A stretch of DNA of 64,000 nucleotides, from contig NZ_JAUNTJ010000005.1 in assembly GCF_030538755.1 (NCBI RefSeq), positions 113,614 through 177,613 of the forward strand, given 5' to 3'. The translations under genes were made by a program, and so were the position numbers. The DNA comes from Paracoccus sp. (in: a-proteobacteria). Its GTDB lineage: Bacteria > Pseudomonadota > Alphaproteobacteria > Rhodobacterales > Rhodobacteraceae. Under the pieces are notes generated by a model, which was given only the letters and a program-made list of their open reading frames with translations, had not been told where the DNA came from and searched no databases. How positions within the stretch are numbered: position 1 is the first letter of the stretch; each line of letters begins with the position of its first letter. This document shows positions 54,317 through 64,000 of this stretch, in pieces.

Positions 54317-55176
54317 TGGCGCGGCAGCTCGCTGAGGCGGAAGGTGCGGGGGTGGCGGTAATCCGGGTTCGGCGTGCCGCGCGGGCGGGTGGAGGGGTTG
54401 GCGCGATAGCGCAGTTCCTGCGCCGCCTCGCCGCAGCCGTTGTCATTGCCCGACAGTTGCGCCACCGGGGTTGCCGGATTGTTGCACGACCCGCTGTTGC
54501 AATGCAGGCGCACGTGGAAATGATAATCGTGGTTCGGCGTCGGGCGCAGCTTTTGCAGCCATGCGCCGCGATTGTTGTTCATGCGGCACATTTCGACCTT
54601 GATGGCCGCGTCCAGAAAGATGCGGTCCACGCGCGGGTCCATGGCGGCGGCCCGGATCAGGGCGGCGTGGCCCGCGCTCCAATGTCGTGACATGCCAAGG
54701 CCGTTCTGCGCCACCACCGACACGGACGAGATGTTTTCGCGCTGCTGCGGCGACAGGCGCAGCGATTGCGGCGGCAGCATCCAGATGTCGGCGTCCAGCC
54801 CGATCTGGTGGCTGGCGTGGCCCGACACCATCGGCCCGCCGCGCGGCTGCGACAGATCGCCGATATACAGCCCCGGCCAGCCGACCTGCGTGGCCGCCCG
54901 CGACAGCCCCACCAGAAAGTCGATCAGTTCGGGCTGGCCCCAGTTGCGGTTGCGCGACAGCCGCATGGCCTGCCATGTCGGCCCGCTTTCGGGCAGCTGC
55001 ACATTGCCCGAGGCACAGCCGCGGGAATAGCTGCCGATGGCGCCCTTTGGCCCGGCATTGGCGCTGCGAAAGCTGCCGAACACATCCTTGGCCAGCGGGT
55101 CGGCATGGGCGGCTGGCGCGACGGGGATGGCCAGCCCGATCAGGGCGGCGACGATCAGGGACAGTTTGCGGATCAC
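54289..55176 (-). CDS. mepA: Penicillin-insensitive murein DD-endopeptidase MepA
   Basis: A 295-aa periplasmic Zn endopeptidase that cuts DD-crosslinks in peptidoglycan. Signal peptide 'RKLSLIVAALIGLAIPVAPA'; Zn and catalytic residues in 'GGPMVSGHASHQIGLDADIW' and 'TPNHDYHFHVRLHCN'; six or more cysteines as in the family ('CNSGSCNN'). GTG 55176 follows AGGAGAGG and overlaps the MFS stop by 3 nt. Length matches E. coli MepA plus a short tail. Confidence 0.93.
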   Translation of the reverse strand: MIRKLSLIVAALIGLAIPVAPAAHADPLAKDVFGSFRSANAGPKGAIGSYSRGCASGNVQLPESGPTWQAMRLSRNRNWGQPELIDFLVGLSRAATQVGWPGLYIGDLSQPRGGPMVSGHASHQIGLDADIWMLPPQSLRLSPQQRENISSVSVVAQNGLGMSRHWSAGHAALIRAAAMDPRVDRIFLDAAIKVEMCRMNNNRGAWLQKLRPTPNHDYHFHVRLHCNSGSCNNPATPVAQLSGNDNGCGEAAQELRYRANPSTRPRGTPNPDYRHPRTFRLSELPRQCTNVAGAR

Positions 55177-56552
55177 GGGGCGTCCTCTCCTTCTGCTTTG
55201 ACCCAGATTAGCAGCAACAGCGACAACAGGAAGATCACGATCAGCGGAGATATTCCCATCCGCTGGCTGCCGGTCAGGTCGGTGGTTACGGCGATCAGGA
55301 ACGGGGCGGCAAAGGCGGTGGCCTTGCCCGACAGGGCGTAAAGGCCGAATCCTTCGGTGGCGCGTTCTTCGGTGGTGTGGCGGACCATCATCGTGCGGCT
55401 GGCCGATTGCAGCACGCCGCCCGCGCCGCCAATCGCCACGCCGCAGCCGAAAAAGATCAGGTCGGGCAGCGACAGCCCGGCAAAGACGGGATCGCGCCCG
55501 ACCGGGATGCCAAAGACCGTATCGCGGTCCATGCCGATGACGATCAGGCAGACGGCGGTCAGGATGACGATGCAGGCGGCGATGACCGGCTTTGGCCCGA
55601 ATCGGTGGTCGGCGCGCCCGCCCAGCCATGACAGGATCGTGGCCGCGATGGCGCTGACGACGCCGAACACCCCGGCCATGAACACCGGCCAGCCCAGCAC
55701 CGTCCCGGCATAGACGCTGCCGAATCCATAAAGCGCATTCAGCGCATCCCGCGACAGCATCGACGAAATCAGCCAGTTGCGCAGGCTGGCCCGGCGGCGC
55801 AGCCCAAGGATCAGCGCCCACAAATCGCGCAGCGCCGCCCGGATGCGAACCGGCTGTCGCGGGCCGCGCGGCTCACGCACCCACAAAAAGAACGGCACCA
55901 TAAAGACGATATACCACAGCGCGGTGAATGGTCCGACAAAGCGCGTGCCCTCGCGCCGGGCGGCATCCAGCCCCAGCACCGGGTCGATGCCGATCAGCGT
56001 CTTGCCCGAGGGCGTCTCGGCGAACAGCAACAGCATGATGACCAGCGCGATCAGCCCGCCCAGATAGCCAAAGGCAAAGCCGGAACCCGAGACGCGCCCG
56101 ATTTCATCGCGCGGGGCAAGGCCGGGCAGCAGGGCATTGGTAAAGATGGTGGCGAATTCGACCCCGATCATGCCAATGGCAAAAAACGTCACTGCCATCA
56201 GCAGGGCGGGCTGGTCAGGGGCCAACAGCCATAATCCGGCCGATCCGAACACGTAAAAGGCCGAAAACAGCCAGATCCAGACCATCTTGCGCCCGGATGT
56301 ATCCGCCACCGCGCCCAGAACCGGCGCCAGCATCGCGATCACCGCCCCCGAGATCGCCAGCCCATAGCCCCACAGCGCCTGCGCCTGCGCGCCGGCGGCC
56401 ACCTCGTCCAGGCCGGCGGCCATGAACTGCTGCTTGGCGACCTCGGCGAAATAGATCGAAAAGACGAATGTCACCAGCAGGGTGTGATAGGGCTGGCTGG
56501 CCCAGTCAAAGAACCACCATCCCCAGATACGTTTGCGGTCCATGGTGTGCAT
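55173..56552 (-). CDS. MFS transporter, Atg22/UMF1-like
   Basis: A 459-aa protein with about 12 membrane helices. It opens 'RIWGWWFFDWASQPYHTLLV' (the 'WxLYDxAxSxYxT' signature of the UMF1 family), then 'MLAPVLGAVADTSGRKMVWI', 'SGSGFAFGYLGGLIALVIML' and 'FFGCGVAIGGAGGVLQSASR'. Members are believed to export amino acids or similar solutes. ATG 56552 with AGGA 7 nt upstream is preferred; 56543 is possible. It leads the mepA-phytase operon. Confidence 0.85.
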   Translation of the reverse strand: MHTMDRKRIWGWWFFDWASQPYHTLLVTFVFSIYFAEVAKQQFMAAGLDEVAAGAQAQALWGYGLAISGAVIAMLAPVLGAVADTSGRKMVWIWLFSAFYVFGSAGLWLLAPDQPALLMAVTFFAIGMIGVEFATIFTNALLPGLAPRDEIGRVSGSGFAFGYLGGLIALVIMLLLFAETPSGKTLIGIDPVLGLDAARREGTRFVGPFTALWYIVFMVPFFLWVREPRGPRQPVRIRAALRDLWALILGLRRRASLRNWLISSMLSRDALNALYGFGSVYAGTVLGWPVFMAGVFGVVSAIAATILSWLGGRADHRFGPKPVIAACIVILTAVCLIVIGMDRDTVFGIPVGRDPVFAGLSLPDLIFFGCGVAIGGAGGVLQSASRTMMVRHTTEERATEGFGLYALSGKATAFAAPFLIAVTTDLTGSQRMGISPLIVIFLLSLLLLIWVKAEGEDAP

Positions 56553-56580
56553 CTTTGGTCCTGAAGTATCCTCCGGGGGT

Positions 56581-56601
56581 CCGGGGGTGGAAAACCCCCG
56601 G
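56581..56601. other. Strong hairpin between thioesterase and MFS genes
   Basis: CCGGGGG-TGGAAAA-CCCCCGG (arms 56581-56587 and 56595-56601). It lies between two leftward genes. On the minus strand the loop carries TTTT but no T-run follows the stem. Confidence 0.5.
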
Positions 56602-56648
56602 TGCGGCAGCGCCATAAGGCCCGGACGTGCCGCCGCTGTCCACCCCGA

Positions 56649-57212
56649 TCAGGGCTGGACGACGACCTTTTCCGCCTCGGGCGGCAGGGCAGGGGGCCAG
56701 GGCCGGGTCGCATCGGCGGCGATCCATGCCTGCACCCAGTCGGGCAGGGCCGGGCTTTCGGGGTTTTCACCGGCGGCCTGCATCACGCGGGCCGGGGCGA
56801 CGATACCCTGATCCGAGGTGACGGCGGTGCGCACCAGCATCTGGTTGCAGCACTGACCGCCCATCCACATGGATTGTTCGATGTAAAAGAACCGCTCGTC
56901 CCAGCCGATCGTCCGCGACACCATGGTAAAGCGATGAAACAGCCGGATGCGGCGGCGATAGCGCACCGAGTTGCCCGCCACGGTAATGCCCCAGCGGTTC
57001 TGGCGCAGGGTGTGGATCAGCCCGGTGCGGATCACCAGCGGAATCCGCCCCAGATCATACAGGGTCAGCGTGCGGCCGTTGTTCAGCTCGACCCAGGGGT
57101 CCAGATCCCATGGCCAGCACATATGCGTGGAAATATGTACCCCGGTCGGCGCCAGCGGCGGTGCCTTGCGATATTTCAGCAGTTCCTTGATGTAGCGAAC
57201 AAAGGGATACAT
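56649..57212 (-). CDS. Acyl-CoA thioesterase-like hotdog protein
   Basis: A 187-aa 4HBT_2-type protein. 'ISTHMCWPWDLDPWVELNNG' carries the hotdog signature (D-x2-x-W-E-L-N-N-G), followed by 'RTLTLYDLGRIPLVIRTGL' and 'VRYRRRIRLFHRFTMVSRTI'. It should hydrolyse a thioester or act as a 'thioesterase family' protein of unknown substrate. ATG 57212 with AAAGGACG is well supported; the frame upstream is ignored. Confidence 0.82.
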   Translation of the reverse strand: MYPFVRYIKELLKYRKAPPLAPTGVHISTHMCWPWDLDPWVELNNGRTLTLYDLGRIPLVIRTGLIHTLRQNRWGITVAGNSVRYRRRIRLFHRFTMVSRTIGWDERFFYIEQSMWMGGQCCNQMLVRTAVTSDQGIVAPARVMQAAGENPESPALPDWVQAWIAADATRPWPPALPPEAEKVVVQP

Positions 57213-57288
57213 GATACGTCCTTTCCCACCCCGATTGGCCTGCCCGATGCGGCGGGTCAAGCCGGGACGTTAGGGAACGGGGGGTCGT

Positions 57289-57906
57289 GTGCCGATGAGA
57301 TCAGAGATTGTCGTGGCCATTGCGGGGGCTGTGGCAGGGGCCGTTGCCACGGCTGCCATCGGCTGGCTGTTCTGGATCGGTCCTGAAATGGCCCGGCAGG
57401 ATGAACGGATAGAGGCGATAAAAAACCAGATGCTGACGACCGCAGACCTGCCTGTCGGGGTTGAAAACATGCGCGGTCGTCTGGATATGCAGGATGGGCG
57501 TATCGAGGCACTGGCGCAGCGCATCAGCGATCTAGCAGCGGCGGGGCAATCGCAATCGGCGTCTTTGACCGGTCTGGCCGAACAGGACAAGGCGAATCTT
57601 GCCGCGATCGAGTCGCTGGTCCTGCGCGTGGATGCCTTGGAAAACCTGAGCCGCGATCAGACAGATGCACTGGCGGGTTTGGCGGTTTCGGGCGCGGCTG
57701 ACGGGCTACAGGATCGGGGCATCCGTGTGAAATGCGCCGAGATCATGGCGCGGGCGATGGACCCGCCTTCAACCGGGCCTATCGCGGGATATCGCGATCA
57801 AGACGGCAACTGGCGCACATCAAAGGATGATGTGCGGGATATGAACATTCGGCTTTACCGTGATCTGAACTGCGGTGTGATTGCCGGGCCTGCCCCGGTG
57901 CGATAG
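57289..57906 (+). CDS. Membrane-anchored coiled-coil protein of unknown function
   Basis: A 205-aa protein with one N-terminal membrane helix ('VVAIAGAVAGAVATAAIGWL'), then a long heptad-rich region (about 35-130; 'VENMRGRLDMQDGRIEALAQ', 'AAIESLVLRVDALENLSRDQ') and a small C-terminal domain with two cysteines ('RVKCAEIMARAMDPP', 'YRDLNCGVIAGPAP'). Most of it would be periplasmic, and the cysteines could pair. No family recognised. GTG 57289 or ATG 57295 may start it. Confidence 0.65.
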   Translation: MPMRSEIVVAIAGAVAGAVATAAIGWLFWIGPEMARQDERIEAIKNQMLTTADLPVGVENMRGRLDMQDGRIEALAQRISDLAAAGQSQSASLTGLAEQDKANLAAIESLVLRVDALENLSRDQTDALAGLAVSGAADGLQDRGIRVKCAEIMARAMDPPSTGPIAGYRDQDGNWRTSKDDVRDMNIRLYRDLNCGVIAGPAPVR

Positions 57907-57975
57907 CCAACCCATTGCGCCGAATCCGCCCTTGCACTAGGTATAGCGCGATTTTACGGCAATGGGCGTGGTGCG

Positions 57976-59130
57976 ATGCTGGGTGCGAATGGAAAGAAGC
58001 CGCTGGTCGGGCTGGTCGGCTGGCGCGGGATGGTCGGCTCGGTTCTGATGGACCGGATGACCGAGATGGGCGATTTCGACCTGATCGAACCGCTGTTCTT
58101 TTCCACCTCGAACGCGGGCGGCGCCGCGCCGCGTGGGGATGCGCCGCTGGCGGATGCCTATGATCTGGGCGCGCTGTCGCGCTGTGATGCGATCATCACC
58201 TGTCAGGGCGGCGATTACACCACCGAGATGTTCGGTAAACTCCGCGCCGATGGCTGGAACGGGCACTGGATCGACGCGGCCTCGACGCTGCGGATGCAGG
58301 GCGATGCCGTCATCGTGCTGGATCCGGTGAACATGGATGTCATCAAGGCTGCCATGGCGCGCGGCGGGCGCAACTGGGTCGGCGGCAACTGCACCGTATC
58401 CTGTATGCTGATGGGCGTGGGCGCGCTGTTCAAGGCGGGGCTGGTGGAATGGATGTCCACCCAGACCTATCAGGCGGCCTCGGGCGGGGGCGCGCAGCAC
58501 ATGCGCGAATTGCTGACGCAATATGGCGCGCTGAACGGCTCGGTCGCGGATCTGCTGGCCGATCCGAAATCGGCGATTCTGGATATCGACCGGCAGGTGC
58601 TGGCGCGCCAGCAGGCGATGCTGGGCAGCGACGAATCCAAACAGTTCGGCGCGGTTCTGGGCGGCTCGCTGATCCCGTGGATCGACAAGGATCTGGGCAA
58701 TGGCATGACCCGCGAAGAATGGAAGGGCATGGCCGAGACGAACAAGATCCTTGGCCTTGGTCCCGATGCGGTCGGCGGATCGAATGCCGCCGCGATCCCG
58801 GTGGACGGGTTCTGCGTGCGCGTCGGCGCGATGCGCTGCCACAGCCAGGCGCTGACCTTCAAACTGAAACGCGATGTCCCTGTGGACGAGATCGAGGCGA
58901 TGATCGCCGCCGATAACGACTGGGTGAAGGTCGTCCCGAACAACCGCGAAGACACGCTGCGCGATCTGACCCCGGTGGCCGTCACCGGCACGCTGACCAT
59001 CCCGGTCGGCCGCATCCGCAAGCTGGCGATGGGGCCGGATTATCTGGGCGCGTTCACCATCGGCGATCAGTTGCTGTGGGGCGCGGCCGAACCGCTGCGC
59101 CGGATGCTGCGCATCCTGATCGAGGCATAA
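57976..59130 (+). CDS. asd: Aspartate-semialdehyde dehydrogenase
   Basis: Makes aspartate semialdehyde for Lys, Thr, Met and diaminopimelate. A 384-aa enzyme of the enterobacterial type: '[18 protein letters not shown]' (NADP loop), active Cys139 in '[12 protein letters not shown]', '[16 protein letters not shown]', and catalytic His in '[19 protein letters not shown]'. The length distinguishes it from the shorter archaeal/Gram-positive type. yggT begins 12 bp after its stop. Confidence 0.96.
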   Translation: MLGANGKKPLVGLVGWRGMVGSVLMDRMTEMGDFDLIEPLFFSTSNAGGAAPRGDAPLADAYDLGALSRCDAIITCQGGDYTTEMFGKLRADGWNGHWIDAASTLRMQGDAVIVLDPVNMDVIKAAMARGGRNWVGGNCTVSCMLMGVGALFKAGLVEWMSTQTYQAASGGGAQHMRELLTQYGALNGSVADLLADPKSAILDIDRQVLARQQAMLGSDESKQFGAVLGGSLIPWIDKDLGNGMTREEWKGMAETNKILGLGPDAVGGSNAAAIPVDGFCVRVGAMRCHSQALTFKLKRDVPVDEIEAMIAADNDWVKVVPNNREDTLRDLTPVAVTGTLTIPVGRIRKLAMGPDYLGAFTIGDQLLWGAAEPLRRMLRILIEA

Positions 59131-59142
59131 GGGGGCACCGCC

Positions 59143-59435
59143 ATGGTTACGCTGTATCAGGCATTGATGCTGATCCTGAACCTGATCTGGTGGGTGATGA
59201 TTATCCATATCATCATGTCCTGGCTGATTAACTTTCAGGTGCTGAACCTGCGCCAGCCGCTGGTCGCCCAGATCTGGGACGGGCTGAGCCGGCTGCTGGA
59301 ACCGATCTACACCCCGATCCGCAACATGCTGCCCAATACCGGCGGGCTGGATCTGGCCCCGCTGGTCGTGTTCATCATCGTCATCATCCTGCAACGCGCG
59401 CTGGTCAATAACGCGGGCTTCTTTTACGGCGTCTG

Positions 59436-59436
<1 letters not shown>
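59143..59436 (+). CDS. YggT-family membrane protein
   Basis: A 97-aa protein with two hydrophobic helices ('LILNLIWWVMIIHIIMSWLI', 'LDLAPLVVFIIVIILQRALV') and the YggT middle 'LEPIYTPIRNMLPNTGGLDL'. The exact role is unclear; relatives are linked to cell division and osmotic tolerance. Its TGA overlaps the recQ ATG (TGATG). Confidence 0.9.
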
Positions 59437-61478
<2,042 letters not shown>

Positions 61479-61611
61479 CGGCGCAGGCTAATTAACCTAA
61501 TGCCCAGTGACGTCAGGAAATTTTTACCATTTTGCAAGTAATATATCGCCCAACCCCTGTTACGGGTGCTAATGCCTGCGGCAAGTTATCTGGTTTTGCA
61601 GAGTATGAGTG

Positions 61612-63519
61612 ATGCGGTATCGTAAAGAAATCGACGGGTTGCGCGCGTTTGCCGTGTTGCCCGTCATCCTGTTCCACGCCGGTGCGCCGGGGTTTTCGGG
61701 CGGTTATGTCGGGGTTGACGTGTTCTTCGTCATCAGCGGCTATCTGATTACCACCATTTTGCTGGGCGAACTGGCGCGGGATGATTTCTCGATTGCGCGG
61801 TTCTATGAACGTCGGGCGCGGCGTATCTTGCCGGCGCTGTTCTTTGTCATGCTGTGCTGTATCCCGTTCGCCTGGGCATGGATGATGCCAGCCGAGGCGC
61901 GGCTGTTCGGCCGCAGCCTGATTGCGGTGGTGCTGTTCGCCTCGAACATCCTGTTCTGGAAAAGCGAAGGTTATTTTTCCGTCGCCGCCGAGCTTAACCC
62001 CTTGCTGCACACCTGGAGCCTGGCGGTCGAGGAACAGTTCTATCTGTTCTTTCCGCCGTTTCTGGCGCTGTGCTGGCGGTTCGGGCGGCAGCGGGTGTTC
62101 TGGATCATCGTGGCCGGGGCCGCAGCATCGCTGGCATTGGCGGAACTGATCGTGCATTCCAAACCCAGCACAGCGTTTTTCCTGTTGCCGACGCGGGTGT
62201 GGGAATTGCTGGCCGGGTCGATCTGCGCCTTTCTGCTGCAAGATCGCAGCGCGTGGCGGGTGCCCTTTGTCGGCTTTGCCGGGCTGCTGATGATTCTGGT
62301 GCCGGTGGCGATCTATGACCACGCGACGCCCTATCCCAGCCTGTGGACGGTGCCGCCGGTGCTGGGAACCGCGCTGATTATCCTGTTCGCACCCACGGGC
62401 ACCGGCGCGGCGCGGTTCCTGTCGTGGCGGCCTTTTGTTGGCATCGGGCTGATAAGCTATTCCGCCTATCTGTGGCACCAGCCGATCTTTGCCTTTGCGC
62501 GGCTGCGCTATGTCATGGATGTGCCCTTGGCGATGATGTTGGCGCTGTCGGTTCTGTCGCTGCTGCTGGCGGCCTTTAGCTGGCGCTTTGTCGAACGGCC
62601 TTTTCGCGCCGGTGGAACGTGGCTTCCCACGCGCCGGGGTGTGTTTGCCGCCAGCCTTGCAGGCTGTCTTGCCTTTGCGATGGTCGGGGGCGGCTGGCTG
62701 AAGACCGGATCGCAAACTGCCCTGATGGCATTCGCCCTGACCCCGCCGCAGGATAGGCATGTCTGCACATTCGAATATGGCGTATCAGACGAGGCATGGG
62801 CCAGATGTCAGGCCGACCTTGGGGATCGCCCTTACTCGGTTCTGGTTGGTGACAGTCATGCCCGGCAGCTTTCCTTGTCGCTGCGCGAACAGCTTGCCAC
62901 GCGCGGGCAGGGGCTGGTTTCCTTTTACGCGCTCGGCTGTCTGGTTGTGCCGGGGGTTTCTGTGCCCGAGGGCGTCCCCCGCTGCGCCGAGGTTCTGGGC
63001 GACAATGATGTGTGGAAACATGTGGCCCGGCTGAACCCTGACCATATCTACCTGATCCAACGCTGGACCAAACATATCGAGGGCGCACCCTATCGCAGCT
63101 CGCATGGGGTGACAGAGATGGCGCCGGATCGGTCGGCTCGTCTGGTCGGCGATACGTCTGACCCGGAACAGGCGCAGATCAATCTGCGCAATGCGATTGC
63201 CGATTTCATCACCCAAATCGACAAGCTGACCGTGATCGGCCCCACGCCCGAGGTCGGTGCCGATGTGGTGCGGCTGGCCGCGCTGGTGCCGTCAAAGCTG
63301 TCTTATCCCTATGCGGACTATCAGCAGCGCCATGAAAAGACCCTGCTCATGCTGCATCGCGCTGCGGATTATTTTGACCCTTCTTTGGCGATATGCCCTG
63401 ATGGTCCTGATCGTCGATGTCTGCAACAGCGGGATGGGCATCTGCTTTATACGGATGATGACCATCTCAGCAGATACGGGGCCGATCTGGTTGTCTCGGC
63501 GCTGCTGGCAACGCGATGA
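61612..63519 (+). CDS. Acyltransferase_3 / SGNH O-acyltransferase (OafA-like)
   Basis: A 635-aa enzyme that O-acetylates surface polysaccharide. The N-terminal half is the ten-helix acyltransferase_3 domain: 'YRKEIDGLRAFAVLPVILFH' (catalytic His region), 'GYVGVDVFFVISGYLITTIL', 'FYERRARRILPALFFVMLCC', 'HTWSLAVEEQFYLFFPPFLA'. The C-terminal half is an SGNH domain with 'YSVLVGDSHARQLSLSL' and 'DDDHLSRYGADLV' (Asp/His). ATG 61612 is preferred over GTG 61609. The 130 bp upstream is AT-rich and probably holds its promoter. Confidence 0.92.
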   Translation: MRYRKEIDGLRAFAVLPVILFHAGAPGFSGGYVGVDVFFVISGYLITTILLGELARDDFSIARFYERRARRILPALFFVMLCCIPFAWAWMMPAEARLFGRSLIAVVLFASNILFWKSEGYFSVAAELNPLLHTWSLAVEEQFYLFFPPFLALCWRFGRQRVFWIIVAGAAASLALAELIVHSKPSTAFFLLPTRVWELLAGSICAFLLQDRSAWRVPFVGFAGLLMILVPVAIYDHATPYPSLWTVPPVLGTALIILFAPTGTGAARFLSWRPFVGIGLISYSAYLWHQPIFAFARLRYVMDVPLAMMLALSVLSLLLAAFSWRFVERPFRAGGTWLPTRRGVFAASLAGCLAFAMVGGGWLKTGSQTALMAFALTPPQDRHVCTFEYGVSDEAWARCQADLGDRPYSVLVGDSHARQLSLSLREQLATRGQGLVSFYALGCLVVPGVSVPEGVPRCAEVLGDNDVWKHVARLNPDHIYLIQRWTKHIEGAPYRSSHGVTEMAPDRSARLVGDTSDPEQAQINLRNAIADFITQIDKLTVIGPTPEVGADVVRLAALVPSKLSYPYADYQQRHEKTLLMLHRAADYFDPSLAICPDGPDRRCLQQRDGHLLYTDDDHLSRYGADLVVSALLATR

Positions 63520-63524
63520 GAATC

Positions 63525-63551
63525 AGGCGCATCCGGTGGGTGCGCCTTTTT
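63525..63551 (+). terminator. Rho-independent terminator after the acyltransferase gene
   Basis: AGGCGCA (63525-63531), a 9-nt loop, TGCGCCT (63541-63547), then TTTTCTTT. A textbook intrinsic terminator 6 bp past the stop. Confidence 0.88.
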
Positions 63552-63569
63552 CTTTGTGATCTGGCGGTG

Positions 63570-63699
63570 GAATCGGAGACGGGCCGGCCAGGAATCGGCC
63601 GGATTCGCGAATCCTGCGGCTGATTCCCGTGCTGATTCCGCCGATTCCGGCCTTGTCGGGGCCATGGCCACGGGGCAGCGGTGGGAATTGTGAAGATTC
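63570..63699. repeat. Cluster of eight GANTC (CcrM methylation) sites
   Basis: GANTC occurs at 63570, 63592, 63602, 63609, 63622, 63634, 63643 and 63695. Seven fall within 78 bp. The centre is a 14-bp perfect palindrome, GGATTCGCGAATCC at 63601-63614. The stretch lies between a terminator and an rrn promoter and contains no gene. Confidence 0.85.
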
Positions 63700-63777
63700 T
63701 GTCATAAAAATAACCATTATAAAACAGCTTGTTGCCTGAATTTTGACCGCCCGGCAGGTTTTTCCCGAATTTTCTGC

Positions 63778-63806
63778 TTGCGGACCCCGGCGCCAGACCC
63801 TAAATA
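63778..63806 (+). promoter_or_regulatory. Probable rRNA operon promoter
   Basis: TTGCGG (63778-63783), 17-nt spacer, TAAATA (63801-63806). It precedes about 190 bp of leader-like sequence reaching the window edge. Confidence 0.65.
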
Positions 63807-64000
63807 CCCCTTCACCGAACGGCGGAACACGCTGAACGGTTCGGGAAGACCTTGAAAAACAAGGGAAACCTGAAAATCTTGGAGAGAAGGCGACTTTGAC
63901 GGCGCTAGGAAGTTAGCGCGGTTCAGGTTGTTTTGTTTTCGGGAATGCTTTTTGACATTGATGATGAATGAAGGGATATGCGGGCGGTTTTGTCGATTTG
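63807..64000 (+). other. 16S rRNA leader (rRNA operon begins beyond the edge)
   Basis: Non-coding sequence with a boxA-like 'TGCTTTTTGACATT' at about 63946 and the 'GGGATATGCGGGCGG' stretch seen upstream of 16S genes in Paracoccus/Rhodobacter relatives as I recall them. No part of mature 16S is present. The identification rests on memory of such leaders. Confidence 0.6.

Overview
The window is GC-rich chromosomal DNA, and gene content and order point to a Rhodobacteraceae alphaproteobacterium close to Paracoccus. The pointers are a glutathione-dependent formaldehyde pathway next to a lanthanide-type methanol dehydrogenase (xox) locus, a PhyR-NepR-EcfG general stress locus, the near-origin run parB-parA-rsmG-mnmG-mnmE-rho-hemJ ... 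aroE-coaE-dnaQ, two perfect parS sites, GANTC (CcrM) sites, and an rRNA-operon leader at the right edge. I inferred the organism from this content and did not run a database search.

Layout. 1-2 kb: the 5' part of a family-5 ABC solute-binding protein that runs off the left edge, a small decayed ABC-ATPase fragment, and a LysR regulator. 2.2-6.7 kb: a surface-polysaccharide group (ugd, two GT2 glycosyltransferases, a sulfotransferase-like protein). 6.7-8.8 kb: an amidase and a conserved periplasmic protein. 8.8-17.1 kb: what was a complete xox / quinoprotein-associated locus (ABC permease and ATPase, two beta-propellers, ABC-type binding protein, DUF3280, SRPBCC/MxaD-like, CXXCW, XoxJ, c-type cytochrome, XoxF). 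Most of these genes are broken by 1-nt frameshifts, a nonsense codon and many 20-200 bp deletions. 17.2-20.7 kb: the formaldehyde branch (fghA, a ClpP-like protease, frmA/flhA, gfa), which is intact. The cell therefore seems to have lost methanol oxidation and kept formaldehyde detoxification.

20.8-35.5 kb: housekeeping genes (grpE, hrcA, rph, rdgB, RidA, hemW, the par genes, tRNA-modification genes, rho, hemJ, aroE, coaE, dnaQ). The 487-bp gap between hemJ and aroE has an AT-rich stretch and a cluster of DnaA boxes and is a strong oriC candidate. 35.6-44.2 kb: a YihY membrane protein, the general stress locus (phyR, nepR, ecfG, HWE/HisKA_2 kinase) and a pqiA-pqiA-pqiB-pqiC lipid-transport operon.

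44.2-52.4 kb is the accessory region with the best claim to a little-described system. Two divergent operons face away from each other. Leftward: a PAP2/vanadium-haloperoxidase-like enzyme, an 87-aa protein and a subtilisin-like (S8) protease; a Cys-rich protein with tandem direct repeats upstream follows on the same strand. Rightward: a SARP-like winged-helix/TolB-like/TPR regulator, a second S8 protease, an 84-aa protein predicted to fold like a protease propeptide, and a DNA/RNA non-specific endonuclease. The main enzymes lack signal peptides, so I read this as a candidate intracellular protease-nuclease effector system; that function is inference.

52.4-63.5 kb: a queuosine-precursor transporter, a phytase-like esterase, mepA, an MFS transporter, a thioesterase, a coiled-coil membrane protein, asd, yggT, recQ and an O-acyltransferase. 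The window ends with a dense cluster of GANTC sites and an rrn promoter and leader; the 16S gene would begin beyond the right edge.
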